From Auanema rhodensis (Eukaryota > Nematoda > Chromadorea > Rhabditida > Rhabditidae), in contig CAXKVF010000082.1 of NCBI GenBank assembly GCA_964057225.1, positions 1 to 64,000 on the forward strand: 64,000 nucleotides of DNA, read 5' to 3'. Made by a program: the position numbers and the translations under genes. Below are positions 63,886 to 64,000 of the stretch, one piece after another. The notes beneath the pieces were generated by a model. That model did no database searches and was not told where the DNA came from. It was given only the letters and a program-made list of their open reading frames with translations. The first letter of the stretch is position 1, and each line of letters begins with the position of its first letter.

Positions 63886-64000
63886 GTTACATACCAAGTG
63901 CACATCACGTGTACATTTAATTAGCATAAATTAAAGTTCACGTAAATTTCAAAGTCATGGTTACCATGAACCAATATCAATAAAAATTTGTTTTTAGACT
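63886..64000. repeat. Partial last monomer (M364), cut by the window edge
   Basis: The first 115 bases of a consensus-like monomer, ending in TTTTTAGACT. The truncation is only the window limit, so the array is expected to continue. Confidence 0.97.

Larger units (their letters stand above)
1..64000. repeat. 176-bp tandem satellite array, probably centromeric
   Basis: The entire window is a direct head-to-tail array of one 176-bp unit. It has 363 full copies and a partial last copy, all in the same orientation and in register except for three single-base deletions. Consensus GC is 56 of 176 bases, about 32%. Most monomers differ from the consensus by zero to three substitutions, and substitutions shared between monomers reveal higher-order repeats at many scales. 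A unit length near one nucleosome repeat, AT richness, homogeneity and higher-order structure are typical of centromeric satellites in plants and animals. The centromeric assignment is inference, because no kinetochore data are available. The array contains no transposon, gene or unique spacer and runs off both edges. As there is no other DNA in the window, this entry also covers every stretch without a gene. Confidence 0.99.

Noticed and set aside
1-64000. CRISPR array
   Set aside because: The repeats are evenly spaced, but the full 176 bp recurs with no unique spacers, and there are no cas-like genes.
1-64000. Protein-coding genes or a repetitive protein
   Set aside because: 176 is not a multiple of three, so each frame meets stops from all phases. 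By hand, the longest stop-free run in the consensus is about 99 nt on the + strand and 108 nt on the - strand.
1-64000. Primate alpha satellite or holocentric plant Tyba repeat
   Set aside because: Similar size class (171-172 bp), but the length is 176 bp here and I recognise no sequence similarity to either.
1-64000. Telomere or interstitial telomeric repeats
   Set aside because: No TTTAGGG or TTAGGG arrays on either strand.

Overview
The whole 64,000-base window is one uninterrupted head-to-tail satellite DNA array. I see no protein gene, RNA gene, transposable element, inversion or unique sequence. The repeat unit is 176 bp with about 32% GC by my count of the consensus. The window holds 363 complete monomers plus a 115-base partial one at the right edge. 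Both edges lie inside the array, so it continues beyond the window on each side. The monomers stay in register for 64 kb: 360 are 176 bp long and three are 175 bp (single-base losses in monomers 2, 214 and 220). Most monomers differ from the consensus by zero to three substitutions.

Conventions used below. Monomer position p1 is the first base of GTTACATACC. Monomer n is Mn. M1 starts at 1 and M2 at 177. Mn starts at 176(n-1) for n=3-214, at 176(n-1)-1 for n=215-220, and at 176(n-1)-2 for n=221-364. M9 (1408-1583) is a consensus monomer and serves as the reference copy.

Organism. A nucleosome-sized, AT-rich, homogenised satellite with higher-order repeats points to a centromeric or pericentromeric array of a eukaryote. 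Several short motifs occur in the same order and at similar spacing as in the Arabidopsis 178-180 bp centromere satellite as I remember it: AGACT(A/C)ATATGGAC, TTTGA(A/G)AA, TCA(C/T)GTGTA, ATAA and AAAG(T/C)C. My best guess is a diverged member of that family from a Brassicaceae plant. This is inference from memory and no alignment was run.

Layout. Substitutions shared between monomers show a layered history of segmental duplication. M1-M38 (1-6,687) mixes several small units, including a roughly 7-monomer repeat and a dimer duplication. M39-M68 (6,688-11,967) is a higher-order repeat of variable length (6, 4, 5, 4, 1, 5 and 5 monomers between starts) built around a conserved cassette. M71-M98 (12,320-17,247) is a tandem duplication of a 14-monomer block. 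M99-M173 (17,248-30,447) reuses earlier blocks at offsets of 41-42, 30, 21 and 6 monomers. M174-M191 (30,448-33,615) is rich in private mutations and separates the left family set from the right one. M194-M202 (33,968-35,551) is a dimer-like block carrying a change in a CACGTG site. M206-M237 (36,080-41,709) is a unit of 6, 7 and then 8 monomers that carried a one-base deletion along in its duplication. M238-M341 (41,710-60,013) is built from recurring 10-monomer and 4-monomer cassettes, including a roughly 20-monomer segment repeated about 60 monomers away. M342-M364 is a simpler right end.

There are no genes to work together here. The likely role is structural: a platform for centromeric or heterochromatic nucleosomes. 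The monomer carries several short dyad symmetries and two CACGTG palindromes 32 bp apart across each monomer junction. These are the main sequence features that might matter functionally.
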